The notes: generated from the sequence alone by a model not told the origin. A DNA stretch of 64,000 nucleotides from Veronia pacifica (GCF_001707825.1 NZ_LYBM01000027.1:1-64000), one strand, 5' to 3'. Positions 28,969-42,056 are shown, counted from the stretch's first letter. Numbers and translations are program-made.

Positions 28969-29340
28969 TCAATTTCTCTGGGCGGATTTTGAATAATTCA
29001 CCAAGAAGGAGGCCATATTTACACTCTGATTGAGTATGGCTGTCCGTGCCTCGTGAGGGAGCTTTGAGAAATGCTCCAACAGGCGATTAACGTCCTGTTT
29101 GTATTGCACATCATGAAGCTCAACATCCGCATCACCGTACACAAACCAAACCAGTGGGCGTTCCGTAATATCTGCAATTTCAGACAACATGCGTACACGC
29201 GGCTCTGTCTTCCCTGTTTCTATATCCAGATACGTTTGCCTTGCCACAGACAGCAGTTTGGCCATTTTTACCTGAGTTATTCCTTTCCACTCACGAGCTT
29301 CTTTTATTCTTTTCGCAACTTGCGATTTTGAGTCGATCAT
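28969..29340 (-). CDS. XRE-family transcriptional regulator
   Basis: A 123-aa DNA-binding protein. Residues 8-62 form an HTH_3/Cro-C1 domain with recognition region VARQTYLDIETGKTEPR. The C-terminal ~45 residues (KQDVNRLLEHFSKLPHEART and following) look helical and could dimerise. A strong AGGGAG ribosome site precedes ATG 29340. It is a close paralogue of the frameshifted gene immediately downstream, same strand, which suggests tandem duplication. No phage or toxin genes accompany them, so their regulon cannot be inferred from context. Confidence 0.85.
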   Translation of the reverse strand: MIDSKSQVAKRIKEAREWKGITQVKMAKLLSVARQTYLDIETGKTEPRVRMLSEIADITERPLVWFVYGDADVELHDVQYKQDVNRLLEHFSKLPHEARTAILNQSVNMASFLVNYSKSAQRN

Positions 29341-29689
29341 ATCTCACTCCCTAAAACGTACAGTCTTGTTTTTTTGCTGTTTGAGCACCATTATGCACAA
29401 TGCGCGCCAACTATTTAGACAGGGGATTATTTAACTGAAATCATGATGTTATGTAATCAATACGTCATACTGTAAATAAAACTGGGCTTGATGTCTGATA
29501 TTGACTGCGAAATGATTTGCAAAATGCAAAAATCGTTAAATGCGAATGAATCTGCTTACTGCAGTTTGCGTGGAAATCAGTATTAGCTCACTGATGTGAA
29601 GGGATAGCGCACCGATAGTAACAGGGGTATGTATTGACCTTTAGTCAGTAAAACATACCCCAGAAAACACAAGCTATAATCTGACCAAA
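29341..29689. other. Intergenic region between glmS and the XRE pair
   Basis: About 350 AT-rich bases. It contains the upstream region of the second XRE gene, with the near-palindrome ATTATGCACAAT (29390-29401), and a long hairpin close to the glmS 3' end (29624-29661). No ORF or RNA gene is supported. Confidence 0.55.
29624..29661 (-). other. Extended hairpin downstream of glmS
   Basis: GGGGTATGT (29624-29632) pairs with ACATACCCC (29653-29661). The 20-nt interior contains a second pairing TGAC/GTCA (29635-29638 and 29644-29647). It lies 28 bp past the glmS stop in the direction of transcription, but no T-run follows on the minus strand. It could be a 3' stability hairpin or a factor-dependent terminator. 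Confidence 0.45.
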
Positions 29690-31528
29690 TTATTCCACAG
29701 TGACGGCTTTGGCGAGGTTGCGGGGCTGATCAACGTCAGTCCCTTTAATCAAGGCGACGTGATAGGCCAGCAATTGCATCGGTAAGGTATAGAAAATAGG
29801 GGCGACCAGTTCATCAACATGAGGCATGGCAATGATCTTCATTCCCTCTGATTCAACGAATCCAGCATCCTGATCCGCGAACACGTAAAGCTGCCCTCCA
29901 CGCGCCCGGACTTCCTCAATATTAGATTTGAGTTTCTCGAGTAAATCATTATTAGGAGCAACGACAATCACTGGCATATCAGCATCTATAAGAGCCAGAG
30001 GACCATGTTTCAGCTCGCCAGCCGCGTAGGCTTCAGCATGAATGTAAGAGATCTCTTTGAGCTTCAGAGCAGCCTCAATAGCAATTGGGTAAAATTCCCC
30101 TCTTCCTAAAAACAGCGCATGATGCTTCTCAGCAAAGTCTTCTGCCAACTGCTCGATATCTTTATCAAATGCCAGAGCTTGTTCCAGCGTTGCGGGCAGC
30201 CGATGCAAAGTGTCTGCGATCTTCGCCTCCAGCTTTTCATCAATACGTCGTTGAATTTTGCCCACGGCAGTCACCAGCATCAGTAAAGATGCCAACTGAG
30301 TAGTGAAGGCTTTGGTTGACGCTACACCGATTTCGGTTCCAGCGCGGGTCATGAAGGCTAAATCAGACTCACGGACCAGCGATGAGCCAGGCACATTGCA
30401 GATAGCCATTGCAGCCATATAGCCGCGTTGTTTTGCCAAACGCAGTGCTGCCAGCGTATCTGCCGTTTCACCTGACTGCGAGATAGTCAGCAGTAAGCTA
30501 TTTGGGCGGCTGACAAAGTTGCGGTACCGAAACTCTGAGGCAATTTCAACGTCGCAACTTATACCAGCAATCGACTCAAACCAATAACGAGCCACCAGCC
30601 CCGCATTGTAGGAAGTCCCGCAAGCGATAATCTGAATATGCTGGGCCTTGGAAAAAATCTCTTCCGCACCCTGACCAAAACTTTCACCCAGGATGCTTTT
30701 ACTACCCAGCCTGCTCTCGAAGGTGTTGGTCAAAGCAGCTGGCTGTTCGAAGATCTCTTTTTGCATGTAGTGGCGATATTGTCCCTTATCAGCCGCATCC
30801 TGTGTGATGGATGATTCCTGCATATTGCGTTCAACAGGGTTACCCTCGACATCGAATATCTCGATATCCCGGCGGCTGACACGGGCAATATCCCCTTCCT
30901 CAAGGAAAATAAAACGTCGAGTCACATTCAGAAGTGCAAGTTGGTCAGAAGCCAAGAAATTTTCACCAATCCCACAGCCAATGACCAATGGGCTGCCTGA
31001 GCGAGCCGCTACCAAGTGCTCTGGCTGACGTCTGTCCATAACGACAGTACCGTAAGCACCTTCAAGCTGCCCAATGGTGCGCTGAAACGCAGCGAGGAGG
31101 TCCCCTCCATGCTGGTTCAGTTCCCAGTCAACCAAATGACAAATCACCTCAGTATCTGTATCAGACGTAAACTGATAGCCCCGCTGTTCAAGTTGTTCAC
31201 GAAGTAGCTGATGATTTTCAATGATCCCATTATGAACAACGGCAATGTGTTCACCGGACATATGCGGATGGGCATTCGCCTCGCTCGGCTCACCATGGGT
31301 CGCCCAACGAGTGTGAGCAATTCCGGTACCACCCTCAACAGCAGTATCGGCAACTGAGTCGGCAAGAGCTTTTACCTTGCCTAGCCGTCTTAAACGATGC
31401 AACGCTCCATCTGGAGTCGTGACCGCAAGGCCTGCTGAATCGTAGCCTCTGTACTCAAGACGTTTAAGACCTTCAACAAGAATTTCAGCCACGTCACGTT
31501 GAGCTACTGCTCCCACTATCCCGCACAT
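29690..31528 (-). CDS. glmS: Glutamine--fructose-6-phosphate aminotransferase (isomerizing)
   Basis: Makes glucosamine-6-phosphate from fructose-6-phosphate and glutamine, the entry step to UDP-GlcNAc for peptidoglycan and LPS. The 612-aa protein begins [12 protein letters not shown], whose Cys2 becomes the N-terminal nucleophile of the glutaminase domain. Two SIS sugar-isomerase domains follow (about 285-460 and 460-605), with the [14 protein letters not shown] motif. It lies 23 bp after a DeoR-type regulator on the same strand. glmU, usually its partner in E. coli, is separated from it here by the regulator and the tRNA cluster. I saw no glmS ribozyme, as expected outside Gram-positives. 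Confidence 0.97.
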   Translation of the reverse strand: MCGIVGAVAQRDVAEILVEGLKRLEYRGYDSAGLAVTTPDGALHRLRRLGKVKALADSVADTAVEGGTGIAHTRWATHGEPSEANAHPHMSGEHIAVVHNGIIENHQLLREQLEQRGYQFTSDTDTEVICHLVDWELNQHGGDLLAAFQRTIGQLEGAYGTVVMDRRQPEHLVAARSGSPLVIGCGIGENFLASDQLALLNVTRRFIFLEEGDIARVSRRDIEIFDVEGNPVERNMQESSITQDAADKGQYRHYMQKEIFEQPAALTNTFESRLGSKSILGESFGQGAEEIFSKAQHIQIIACGTSYNAGLVARYWFESIAGISCDVEIASEFRYRNFVSRPNSLLLTISQSGETADTLAALRLAKQRGYMAAMAICNVPGSSLVRESDLAFMTRAGTEIGVASTKAFTTQLASLLMLVTAVGKIQRRIDEKLEAKIADTLHRLPATLEQALAFDKDIEQLAEDFAEKHHALFLGRGEFYPIAIEAALKLKEISYIHAEAYAAGELKHGPLALIDADMPVIVVAPNNDLLEKLKSNIEEVRARGGQLYVFADQDAGFVESEGMKIIAMPHVDELVAPIFYTLPMQLLAYHVALIKGTDVDQPRNLAKAVTVE

Positions 31529-31551
31529 ATATGTCCTTTCAATCTGTAAAA

Positions 31552-32316
31552 TTAGCTATCGGCACAGATAACGACTATGCCCTTATTTTCAATTTCTCGT
31601 TTGGTGTCACTGTCGAGCCCACTATCAGTGATCAAAGTGCTGATCGATTGCCATGGCAGCTCAAGATTTGGGATCTTACGGCCAATTTTATCGGACTCGA
31701 CCATAACAACCACTTCCCTCGATACATCGGCCATTACTCTGCTAAGACCAATAAGCTCGTTGAAAGTCGTCGTACCACGTTCAACATCAATACCGTCTGC
31801 GCCGATAAATAACTGGTCAAAGTCATAGGATCTAAGTGCCTGCTCTGCTACCTGCCCCTGAAAAGCCTCTGAATGGGGATCCCAAGTTCCCCCCGTCATT
31901 AGAAGTGTGACTTCTCGTTCGAGCTCATTAATCGTATTCGCAACTTTCAGCGAATTGGTCATGACGACCAATCCATGCTTCTGGCTAAGCAGTGGCATTA
32001 GAGCCGCTGTTGTGGAGCCACTGTCGATCACGATTCTGTTGTGGTCGCGGATCCGCTCAGCTGCCGCCTGCGCAATCTTTTTCTTTCGTTCCGAAACTTT
32101 AACAACACTCTCCGAAACCATTTCTGCTGGAACAGGCACTGCACCGCCGTAGCGACGAAGTAGAATTCCATTCTTCTCCAGCTCTGCCAAGTCTTTACGA
32201 ATAGTAACTTCTGAAGTTTCGAATAATGAAGAGAGTTTATCAACGCTAACTTCCCCCTGCTCAGACAACATAGCCATGATGGCATGGCGTCTTTGCTGGG
32301 TATTACGTTTCGACAT
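31552..32316 (-). CDS. DeoR-family transcriptional regulator upstream of glmS
   Basis: A 254-aa repressor-type protein: N-terminal winged HTH (about 6-60; [20 protein letters not shown] is the recognition helix region) and a C-terminal DeoR sensor domain (about 75-230) with the [12 protein letters not shown] and GADGID motifs that bind phosphosugars. Being directly upstream of and co-oriented with glmS, it probably senses an amino-sugar phosphate and controls the pair; that is inference. An inverted repeat lies at its own promoter (32329-32343), suggesting autoregulation. It resembles GlpR/AgaR-type regulators, but I do not assign a symbol. Confidence 0.9.
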   Translation of the reverse strand: MSKRNTQQRRHAIMAMLSEQGEVSVDKLSSLFETSEVTIRKDLAELEKNGILLRRYGGAVPVPAEMVSESVVKVSERKKKIAQAAAERIRDHNRIVIDSGSTTAALMPLLSQKHGLVVMTNSLKVANTINELEREVTLLMTGGTWDPHSEAFQGQVAEQALRSYDFDQLFIGADGIDVERGTTTFNELIGLSRVMADVSREVVVMVESDKIGRKIPNLELPWQSISTLITDSGLDSDTKREIENKGIVVICADS

Positions 32317-32328
32317 GTAACCACCAAA

Positions 32329-32371
32329 CTTTCGTTTCGAAAGATAATATTATAGTTTGAAAAAAGATCAA
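32329..32371 (-). promoter_or_regulatory. Promoter and candidate operator of the deoR-glmS pair
   Basis: On the minus strand -35 TTGATC (32366-32371) and -10 TATTAT (32344-32349) are 16 bp apart. Right after the -10, CTTTCG-TTT-CGAAAG (32329-32343) is a perfect inverted repeat covering the likely start site. The word CGTTTCGA occurs in it (32333-32340) and again 27 bp further at 32306-32313. DeoR-family operators such as those of AgaR contain CTTTCGTTT-like words, so this is a plausible autoregulatory site. Confidence 0.55.
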
Positions 32372-32530
32372 GTTGAGTAATGGTACAAAGACCACATTTT
32401 ATGGAGCCTATTATACCTAAATAACAAGGTGTGTAGCGTGAAGGGAAAGTAACAGAAATAAGGAATGGGTCTTGTACTGATAAGTGAAAAGGGTGTTACG
32501 CCGATAAAAGGGAATAAAAAGTGCAGATAG

Positions 32531-32559
32531 AAAAAAAAGCAGGCCTAAAGGCCTGCTTT
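32531..32559 (-). terminator. Terminator of the tRNA operon
   Basis: On the minus strand AAAGCAGGCC and GGCCTGCTTT form a 10-bp stem (32550-32559 with 32536-32545) around a 4-nt loop, ending in eight T (plus-strand A-run 32531-32538). It follows the last tRNA gene by 6 bp. Confidence 0.92.
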
Positions 32560-32565
32560 CAATCA

Positions 32566-32650
32566 TGGTGCGGAAGGAGAGACTTGAACTCTCACACCTT
32601 GCGGCGCCAGAACCTAAATCTGGTGCGTCTACCAATTCCGCCACTTCCGC
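32566..32650 (-). tRNA. tRNA-Leu(TAG), copy 2
   Basis: 85 nt including encoded CCA. The acceptor arms GCGGAAG/CTTCCGC pair perfectly, the anticodon loop TTTAGGT gives TAG, and the long variable arm is as expected for a class II leucine tRNA. Identical to the copy at 33079-33163. Confidence 0.96.
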
Positions 32651-32693
32651 AAATTGTTGTCTGTCACAGAGGCAAACTCTATGAGGCACTGTA

Positions 32694-32780
32694 TGGTGCG
32701 GGGGGAGGGACTTGAACCCTCACATCCTTTCGGACACTAGCACCTGAAGCTAGCGCGTCTACCAATTCCGCCACCGCCGC
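32694..32780 (-). tRNA. tRNA-Leu(CAG)
   Basis: 87 nt including encoded CCA. The anticodon loop TTCAGGT gives CAG and a long variable arm is present. The acceptor stem is 5' GCGGCGG against 3' CCCCCGC, which leaves a C-C mismatch at pair 5:68; all other pairs hold. The tRNA is otherwise canonical, so this is either a tolerated variant or a base error. Confidence 0.93.
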
Positions 32781-32879
32781 AAAACTCAAGACGTTACCCT
32801 TTAAGGTCAAACAGCTGGTAGCGCTGCTTCGTCTGTCGAAGTTACTCTTTTACCGATAAAAGTGCAACTTCTGTATAAA

Positions 32880-32956
32880 TGGTGGCTACGACGGGATTCG
32901 AACCTGTGACCCCATCATTATGAGTGATGTGCTCTAACCAACTGAGCTACGTAGCC
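32880..32956 (-). tRNA. tRNA-Met(CAT), elongator type
   Basis: 77 nt including encoded CCA. The 5' end GGCTACG pairs fully with CGTAGCC and the anticodon loop is CTCATAA. The first acceptor pair is intact, unlike initiator tRNA, so I call it the elongator form. Confidence 0.95.
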
Positions 32957-32967
32957 AACCTGAATAA

Positions 32968-33042
32968 TGGCTGGGGTACCAGGATTCGAACCTGGGAATG
33001 ACGGGATCAAAACCCGTTGCCTTACCGCTTGGCGATACCCCA
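32968..33042 (-). tRNA. tRNA-Gln(TTG), copy 2
   Basis: 75 nt including encoded CCA. The acceptor TGGGGTA/TACCCCA and anticodon loop TTTTGAT (TTG) match the standard glutamine tRNA. Identical in sequence to the copy at 33280-33354. Confidence 0.96.
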
Positions 33043-33078
33043 ACAATAACACGCTATAAAGCCTGTTATATAAATAAA

Positions 33079-33163
33079 TGGTGCGGAAGGAGAGACTTGA
33101 ACTCTCACACCTTGCGGCGCCAGAACCTAAATCTGGTGCGTCTACCAATTCCGCCACTTCCGC
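33079..33163 (-). tRNA. tRNA-Leu(TAG), copy 1
   Basis: 85 nt including encoded CCA, same sequence as 32566-32650. Anticodon TAG, class II variable arm. Lies between tRNA-Arg and the second tRNA-Gln in transcription order. Confidence 0.96.
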
Positions 33164-33200
33164 ACACCTAATTGTTCATCTATTTCCGTTAGGAAAGAGA

Positions 33201-33277
33201 TGGCGCGTCCGGGAGGATTCGAACCTCCGACCGCCTGGTTCGTAGCCAGGTACTCTATCCAGCTGAGCTACGGACGC
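33201..33277 (-). tRNA. tRNA-Arg(ACG)
   Basis: 77 nt including encoded CCA. The acceptor GCGTCCG/CGGACGC pairs perfectly; the anticodon loop CTACGAA gives ACG, whose A34 is normally edited to inosine by TadA to read CGU, CGC and CGA. Confidence 0.95.
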
Positions 33278-33279
33278 GT

Positions 33280-33354
33280 TGGCTGGGGTACCAGGATTCG
33301 AACCTGGGAATGACGGGATCAAAACCCGTTGCCTTACCGCTTGGCGATACCCCA
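33280..33354 (-). tRNA. tRNA-Gln(TTG), copy 1
   Basis: 75 nt including encoded CCA; first gene of the tRNA operon, starting 12 bp after the -10 hexamer. Anticodon TTG, same sequence as the copy at 32968-33042. Only 2 bp separate it from tRNA-Arg. Confidence 0.96.
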
Positions 33355-33366
33355 ACTGAGGCGCGT

Positions 33367-33395
33367 ATAATAGGGTGGAATAACTTAGCCGTCAA
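33367..33395 (-). promoter_or_regulatory. Promoter of the seven-gene tRNA operon
   Basis: On the minus strand -35 TTGACG (33390-33395) and -10 TATTAT (33367-33372) have an ideal 17-bp spacer. The following ACGCGCC is a GC-rich discriminator typical of stringently controlled stable-RNA promoters. It directly precedes tRNA-Gln copy 1. Confidence 0.9.
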
Positions 33396-33462
33396 CCCCC
33401 TATTTTTCGTTTGCTTAGCTTTTAACCAAACCAGTGAAAAAAGTCGTTATCCGATTTAAAGA

Positions 33463-33483
33463 GAGCACCGTTATACGGTGCTC
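33463..33483 (-). terminator. Hairpin downstream of glmU
   Basis: GAGCACCG (33463-33470) pairs with CGGTGCTC (33476-33483), loop TTATA. It begins 13 bp after the glmU stop. On the minus strand it is followed by TCTTTAAAT, a weak U-tract, so it is a probable but imperfect intrinsic terminator that separates glmU from the tRNA promoter. Confidence 0.65.
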
Positions 33484-33495
33484 ATCAACAATCAG

Positions 33496-34857
33496 CTAGC
33501 GCTTTTTCACTGGACGCTGCCAGCCATCAATGGTGCGTGCTTTTGCACGACTGATGGCCAGTTGGTTCTCGCTTACGTTTGAGGTCAAGGTGGTGCCAGC
33601 ACCAATGGTAGCTCCGCGATGGACAGTGACAGGAGCAATGAGCTGACTGTCAGAGCCAACGAATACATCATCCTCGATGATTGTCTGATGCTTATTGGCA
33701 CCATCATAGTTACAGGTGATGGTACCCGCACCAATATTTACACGCTGCCCAATTCTTGCATCGCCGAGGTAAGTGAGATGATTGGCTTTTGAGCCTTGCC
33801 CAAGCGATGCATTTTTCATTTCAACGAAATTGCCAACATGACTGTCTCCAACGAGTTCAGCACCGGGACGCAGACGGGTGAAAGGCCCAACAGTACAATC
33901 CTCACCCACGGAGGCACCATCAATGATGCTGTATGGGCGAACAACAGTATTATCATCAATCTCGCAGTCTTTCAGTACACAGCCAGCACCGATGAGAACA
34001 TTATCACCAAGTGTTACCTGTCCTTCGACAATCACATTGACATCTATTTCAACATCTACACCACATTGTAAAGAACCACGCAGGTCAAAACGCGCCGGAT
34101 CACGCAGCATAACACCGGAAGTCAAAAGCTCTTTCGCCTGTTGTGCCTGATAAGCACGTTCTAGTCTGGCCAGTTGCACGCGGTTGTTAACGCCTTCTAC
34201 CTCTATTGTGCTTTCTGGGTGAACAGCTTCAACCGCACGTCCCTCATCATGGGCGAGTGCGATGATATCGGTAAGATAATATTCGGCCTGTGCATTGTCA
34301 TTTTTAAGCATGGATAGCCAACGGCGGAGATCGCGCCCTGTAGCTACCATTACACCAGTATTAATTTCACAGATAAGCTTCTGCTCCGGCGTGGCATCCT
34401 TGTCTTCCACGATAGCCACCACAGGCCCATTTCGGCGAACAATGCGGCCATAACCTGAAGGATCGTCCAATACCACAGTCAAAAGGGCAATGCCGCCCTC
34501 AGGCTGAGCTTCCAGTAGGTTTTCTATGGTCTTGTCGCTGATAAGCGGCACATCGCCGTACAATACCAGTATTTGTTCATCATCACGGAACGCATCAGAC
34601 GCCTGATTAACAGCATGACCAGTACCCAACTGTTCAGCCTGCAACACCCAGTTCAATGTCTCTTCTGCCAGCGTGGCTTTCATCTTATCTGCGCCGTGGC
34701 CGAAAACCAAATGAAGGTTATCTGCACCAGCTGTCTGGCAAGTGTCGATAACATGTTTGACCATTGGCCTACCCGCTAAGGTATGAAGGACCTTAGGCAG
34801 ATTTGAATACATACGGGTCCCTTTACCCGCAGCGAGAATAACCGCGCTGAAATTCAT
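33496..34857 (-). CDS. glmU: Bifunctional GlcNAc-1-P uridylyltransferase / GlcN-1-P acetyltransferase
   Basis: Carries out the last two steps of UDP-GlcNAc synthesis. The 453-aa protein has the N-terminal pyrophosphorylase domain with [17 protein letters not shown] at about 10-26 and a C-terminal left-handed beta-helix of hexapeptide repeats (about 250-450), with the acetyltransferase region around [13 protein letters not shown] and [10 protein letters not shown]. It sits between the ATP synthase operon and the tRNA cluster, on the same strand as both. The atpC terminator separates it from the atp genes. Confidence 0.97.
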   Translation of the reverse strand: MNFSAVILAAGKGTRMYSNLPKVLHTLAGRPMVKHVIDTCQTAGADNLHLVFGHGADKMKATLAEETLNWVLQAEQLGTGHAVNQASDAFRDDEQILVLYGDVPLISDKTIENLLEAQPEGGIALLTVVLDDPSGYGRIVRRNGPVVAIVEDKDATPEQKLICEINTGVMVATGRDLRRWLSMLKNDNAQAEYYLTDIIALAHDEGRAVEAVHPESTIEVEGVNNRVQLARLERAYQAQQAKELLTSGVMLRDPARFDLRGSLQCGVDVEIDVNVIVEGQVTLGDNVLIGAGCVLKDCEIDDNTVVRPYSIIDGASVGEDCTVGPFTRLRPGAELVGDSHVGNFVEMKNASLGQGSKANHLTYLGDARIGQRVNIGAGTITCNYDGANKHQTIIEDDVFVGSDSQLIAPVTVHRGATIGAGTTLTSNVSENQLAISRAKARTIDGWQRPVKKR

Positions 34858-35007
34858 GGGTTGTATATTCCTTAAACTGAGTGATTGGACACTATTTTAA
34901 AGGGAAATAACGAAAAAGGGCAGGGTAAGAAAAATAAACAGGCAAAGTGTGTCCAATAAATCGGCGAAATTGAGACAACACATCTCGACATATAAAATTT
35001 AGCCATT

Positions 35008-35036
35008 AAAAAAGCGGCCAATATGGCCGCTTTTTT
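35008..35036. terminator. Terminator of the ATP synthase operon
   Basis: A 12-bp stem AAAAAAGCGGCC (35008-35019)/GGCCGCTTTTTT (35025-35036) with loop AATAT. The minus-strand T-run ends the atp transcript 15 bp after the atpC stop. It is symmetrical enough to act in both directions. Confidence 0.92.
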
Positions 35037-35050
35037 CTTTGGCTGGCAAA

Positions 35051-35476
35051 TTATTTGCGAACGCGCTTTGTCAGCTCGATAACTCGAAGCTGGGCAATCG
35101 CTTTTGCCAAATCACTGGCCGCCTGAGCAAAGTCCATATCATCGTGCCTATCGAGCATTTGCTCTTCAGCACGACGCTTCGCTTCTTCAGCCTTGGCCTG
35201 ATCCAGCTCTTCACCACGAATTGCGGTGTCAGCAAGCACAGTCACTGCACTCGGTTGTACTTCCAGCGTACCACCAGAAAGGTAAATTACCTCTTCCTGG
35301 CCGTCTTGCTTGGCAATACGGATCATGCCTGGCGTGATGGCGGTTAGCAGCGGGGTGTGATTAGGGAAAATACCCAGTTCACCCTCGCTACCGGTCACCT
35401 GAATTGACTCAGCGCCACCTGAGAAAAGTTCTTTCTCAGCACTGACCACATCCAGATGGAAGGTTTTCGCTGCCAT
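35051..35476 (-). CDS. atpC: ATP synthase epsilon subunit
   Basis: F1 epsilon subunit of the central stalk, 141 aa: N-terminal beta-sandwich ([19 protein letters not shown] is the signature) and C-terminal helical hairpin that can inhibit ATP hydrolysis. The start is ATG 35476, preceded by a perfect AGGAGG; five upstream in-frame codons would include that site and are excluded. Last gene of the operon, 18 bp after atpD. Confidence 0.97.
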   Translation of the reverse strand: MAAKTFHLDVVSAEKELFSGGAESIQVTGSEGELGIFPNHTPLLTAITPGMIRIAKQDGQEEVIYLSGGTLEVQPSAVTVLADTAIRGEELDQAKAEEAKRRAEEQMLDRHDDMDFAQAASDLAKAIAQLRVIELTKRVRK

Positions 35477-35494
35477 ATCGCCTCCTAACAAGCC

Positions 35495-37800
<2,306 letters not shown>

Positions 37801-37846
37801 CGTTACTCTCCATTACCAGAAGACCGCCAAAGCGGCCTTCTGCGCA

Positions 37847-39388
37847 TTACCAAGTTTGCGTTGCCTTGAAATCTTCAACCAGCTTGGTCAGCTGACCTTC
37901 AATTTCACCGTTGTAGTTACCAGTCTCATCGATCTGAGCAACTAACTCGGCGTGCTGTGACTTAGCAAACGCCAGCAGTGCGGCTTCAAAGTCGCCCAGC
38001 TTGTCGGTGTCAACATCTGTCAGGAAACCTTTTTCTGCAGCAAAAATGACCAGAGCCTGTTCAAATACAGACATTGGTGCATACTGCTTTTGCTTCATAA
38101 GCTCGGTTACTTTCTGACCGTGGTCCAGCTGCTTCTTCGTTGCGTCATCAAGGTCAGATGAGAACTGAGCAAACGCCGCCAGTTCACGGTACTGAGCCAG
38201 AGCAGTACGGATACCGCCAGACAGCTTTTTGATGATTTTTGTTTGAGCAGAACCACCAACACGCGATACAGAAATACCTGGGTCAACCGCTGGACGGATA
38301 CCTGCGTTAAACAGTTCCGTTTGCAGGAAGATCTGACCATCGGTGATAGAGATAACGTTCGTCGGTACGAATGCAGATACGTCACCCGCTTGCGTCTCGA
38401 TGATAGGCAGTGCAGTCAGTGAACCTGTCTTACCTTTCACTTCACCTTTGGTAAAGTTCTCAACGTAATCGGCGCTAACACGTGCAGCACGCTCAAGCAG
38501 ACGAGAGTGAAGATAGAAAACATCACCAGGGAAGGCTTCACGGCCCGGTGGACGACGCAGTAGCAAAGAAATCTGACGATAAGCAACAGCTTGCTTTGAC
38601 AGATCATCATATACGATTAGCGCGTCTTCACCGCGGTCACGGAAGTACTCACCCATAGCACAACCAGCATATGGAGCAAGGTATTGCAGGGCCGCAGCTT
38701 CAGAAGCAGACGCAACGACAACAATAGTGTTCTTCAGTGCATCGTGCTCTTCCAGCTTACGTACAACGTTCGCAATGGTAGAGGCTTTCTGGCCGATCGC
38801 TACATAAATTGAGTAGATGCCAGAGTCTTTCTGGTTAATGATCGCATCGATTGCCAGTGCGGTCTTACCCGTCTGACGGTCACCGATAACCAGCTCACGC
38901 TGACCACGGCCGATTGGGATCATTGAGTCAACAGACTTATATCCTGTTTGTACAGGTTGGTCGACTGACTGACGTGCGATAACACCCGGTGCGATAACTT
39001 CTACAGGAGAAGTCAGCTTTGCCTCAATCGGGCCTTTACCGTCGATTGGCTCACCCAGTGTGTTAACAACACGACCAAGTAGTTCAGGACCTACTGGCAC
39101 TTCAAGAATGCGGCCAGTGCCTGTTACTTTCATGCCTTCCTGAAGGTCAGCATATGGACCCATCACAACCGCACCAACAGAGTCGCGCTCAAGGTTAAGC
39201 GCCAGTGCAAAACGGTTGCCTGGTAGTTCAATCATTTCACCTTGCATTGCGTCAGCAAGGCCATGGATGCGAATGATACCGTCGCTGACTGACACGATGG
39301 TACCTTCGTTGCGAGCTTCACTTACAACGTCGAATTTTTCGATACGTTGTTTGATCAGATCGCTAATCTCCGTGGAATTAAGTTGCAT
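37847..39388 (-). CDS. atpA: ATP synthase alpha subunit
   Basis: Non-catalytic nucleotide-binding F1 subunit, 513 aa from ATG 39388 ([19 protein letters not shown]); a further 11 in-frame codons run into atpH and are excluded, since GGAG precedes this ATG. The nucleotide loop is GDRQTGKT at 169-176, and the [17 protein letters not shown] signature lies near 360-376. Standard order after atpH, 16 bp spacing. Confidence 0.97.
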   Translation of the reverse strand: MQLNSTEISDLIKQRIEKFDVVSEARNEGTIVSVSDGIIRIHGLADAMQGEMIELPGNRFALALNLERDSVGAVVMGPYADLQEGMKVTGTGRILEVPVGPELLGRVVNTLGEPIDGKGPIEAKLTSPVEVIAPGVIARQSVDQPVQTGYKSVDSMIPIGRGQRELVIGDRQTGKTALAIDAIINQKDSGIYSIYVAIGQKASTIANVVRKLEEHDALKNTIVVVASASEAAALQYLAPYAGCAMGEYFRDRGEDALIVYDDLSKQAVAYRQISLLLRRPPGREAFPGDVFYLHSRLLERAARVSADYVENFTKGEVKGKTGSLTALPIIETQAGDVSAFVPTNVISITDGQIFLQTELFNAGIRPAVDPGISVSRVGGSAQTKIIKKLSGGIRTALAQYRELAAFAQFSSDLDDATKKQLDHGQKVTELMKQKQYAPMSVFEQALVIFAAEKGFLTDVDTDKLGDFEAALLAFAKSQHAELVAQIDETGNYNGEIEGQLTKLVEDFKATQTW

Positions 39389-39404
39389 GCTCCAATTCCC
39401 CAAA

Positions 39405-39938
39405 TCAAGACTGCAATGCATCGCTCAGGCGGCGAATACGACCGCTTACTGAGTTATCGATGACCAAGTCTCCAGCTCGAATCACAACCCCGGCAACCAG
39501 GGTCTCGTCTACACTACAGTTCAGCTTTACTTTGCGCTCAAGGCGCGCTTCTAGCTTGACGGCAATGGCGTCAAGTTGCGCTTGTTCAAGCGCAACAGCA
39601 GAGAGAATGTCAACATCCACCTGCTTTTCGTGTTCACGGCGCAATGCCATAAACTGATCGCACACTTCCGGCAACGCTTTCAAGCGGCCATTATCAGCCA
39701 TCACCTTTATCAGGTTCTGGCCGTTTTCATTGAGCTGCTCACCAGATACTGAAACAAAAATATCAACCAGTTTATCGGCAGTGACTGCACCACTTAGTAA
39801 ATTAGCGATAGTTTCGTTTCTGGTGACCTCGGCAGAAAAAGCAAGCATTTCAGACCATTGGTCTAGCTCGTTTTTCTCTACCGCCAAATCAAATGCTGCT
39901 TTAGCGTAGGGGCGTGCAATAGTTGTCAGTTCAGACAT
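39405..39938 (-). CDS. atpH: ATP synthase delta subunit
   Basis: Peripheral-stalk F1 subunit connecting the top of F1 to the b dimer, 177 aa. N-terminal six-helix domain starts [20 protein letters not shown]; the C-terminal part contains the OSCP/delta signature [20 protein letters not shown] near 143-162. It follows atpF by 15 bp. Nothing unusual. Confidence 0.96.
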   Translation of the reverse strand: MSELTTIARPYAKAAFDLAVEKNELDQWSEMLAFSAEVTRNETIANLLSGAVTADKLVDIFVSVSGEQLNENGQNLIKVMADNGRLKALPEVCDQFMALRREHEKQVDVDILSAVALEQAQLDAIAVKLEARLERKVKLNCSVDETLVAGVVIRAGDLVIDNSVSGRIRRLSDALQS

Positions 39939-39953
39939 GACGGCCCCTCCTCA

Positions 39954-40424
39954 TTAAAGTTCTGCAGTGATTTTTTCGAGAATATCTTTATGAGCAGACT
40001 CATCAATAGAGCGCTCCAGAATCTTCTCAGCACCGATAACGGCTAGAGTTGCAACTTGTTTGCGCAGTTCATCGCGAGCACGGTTGCGTTCAGCATCAAT
40101 TTCAGCTTTACCCTGAGTCAGGATATTGTCGCGTTCAGCATTTGCTTCTTCACGAGCTTCATCAATAATTTGTGCTTTACGCTTGTTTGCCTGCTCGATG
40201 ATCTCAGTTGCAGCGCGCTTTGCTTCCGCCAGTTGGTCAGAAGCATTAGCCTGGGCCAAATCCAGGTCTTTTGCGGCACGATCAGCCGCCGCTAGACCGT
40301 CAGCAATTTTCTTCTGACGCTCCTCAATCGCTTGCATTAATGGTGGCCATACATATTTCATGCAGAACACCACAAACATGAAGAATGCGATCGCCTGGCC
40401 AATCAGAGTAGCGTTGATATTCAC
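39954..40424 (-). CDS. atpF: ATP synthase b subunit
   Basis: Peripheral stalk of Fo, 156 aa. One membrane segment near the N terminus (about 5-25, [19 protein letters not shown]) is followed by a long charged, Ala-rich coiled coil (about 35-150), which dimerises and reaches up to delta. 46 bp after atpE. Normal length. Confidence 0.97.
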   Translation of the reverse strand: MNINATLIGQAIAFFMFVVFCMKYVWPPLMQAIEERQKKIADGLAAADRAAKDLDLAQANASDQLAEAKRAATEIIEQANKRKAQIIDEAREEANAERDNILTQGKAEIDAERNRARDELRKQVATLAVIGAEKILERSIDESAHKDILEKITAEL

Positions 40425-40470
40425 AACAGCGCCTCCCTTCTAGTTAGCTTCAGGTAAGAGTTCAAGCGAC

Positions 40471-40785
<315 letters not shown>

Positions 40786-40788
40786 TTA

Positions 40789-41598
<810 letters not shown>

Positions 41599-41603
41599 TC
41601 ATC

Positions 41604-41993
41604 CTATTTGTTGTTGTTAATGAATAAAACTGGTGCCAGGATGTTGACCCCGAGTACCAGCAAATAGGTCAGTTTGAGGGGAACAAGTTCCACCTCGGCA
41701 TACAGGTAAACAACGGAAAACAAGCAGACTGTAAGTAGGATTTTGAGGACTTCACCACCATAAAATGACGAAACTACCGCTTTGGCAGCTCTCGCCCCAC
41801 TAAACAGGAAAGCGCACATGGCAAAAGCGGTATTTGCAACAACAAATATCCCTCCTCCAATGAGCGCTGATATTCCCCAGTCGACATTGATGACTACTGT
41901 CATCACGATTGCCGTTGCTAACACAACGCCCGCCTGCAAGAGCAATAACCTTTTCGCAAGCCTGCGACCAGGTCGCGCGAGCGTTGATACCAT
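41604..41993 (-). CDS. atpI: ATP synthase assembly protein AtpI
   Basis: Small membrane protein of 129 aa with four hydrophobic segments; AtpI aids c-ring assembly or Mg2+ supply but is dispensable in E. coli. The basic N terminus (ARPGRRLAKR) precedes the first helix. First gene of the atp operon, starting about 60 bp after its promoter -10. Confidence 0.93.
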   Translation of the reverse strand: MVSTLARPGRRLAKRLLLLQAGVVLATAIVMTVVINVDWGISALIGGGIFVVANTAFAMCAFLFSGARAAKAVVSSFYGGEVLKILLTVCLFSVVYLYAEVELVPLKLTYLLVLGVNILAPVLFINNNK

Positions 41994-42056
41994 GTATTAG
42001 TTCCTCGATTCCTTTCCACTTAGCACTTTTTTGGTCGTGCTGGGAAAACTGCGAAA

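Noticed and set aside
29690-32316. glmS ribozyme/riboswitch
   Set aside because: Known only from Gram-positive relatives; the 23-bp gap before glmS is too short to hold one.
32566-33354. Repeats at 32566-32650/33079-33163 and 32968-33042/33280-33354 as mobile or CRISPR-like repeats
   Set aside because: They are simply duplicated tRNA-Leu and tRNA-Gln genes.
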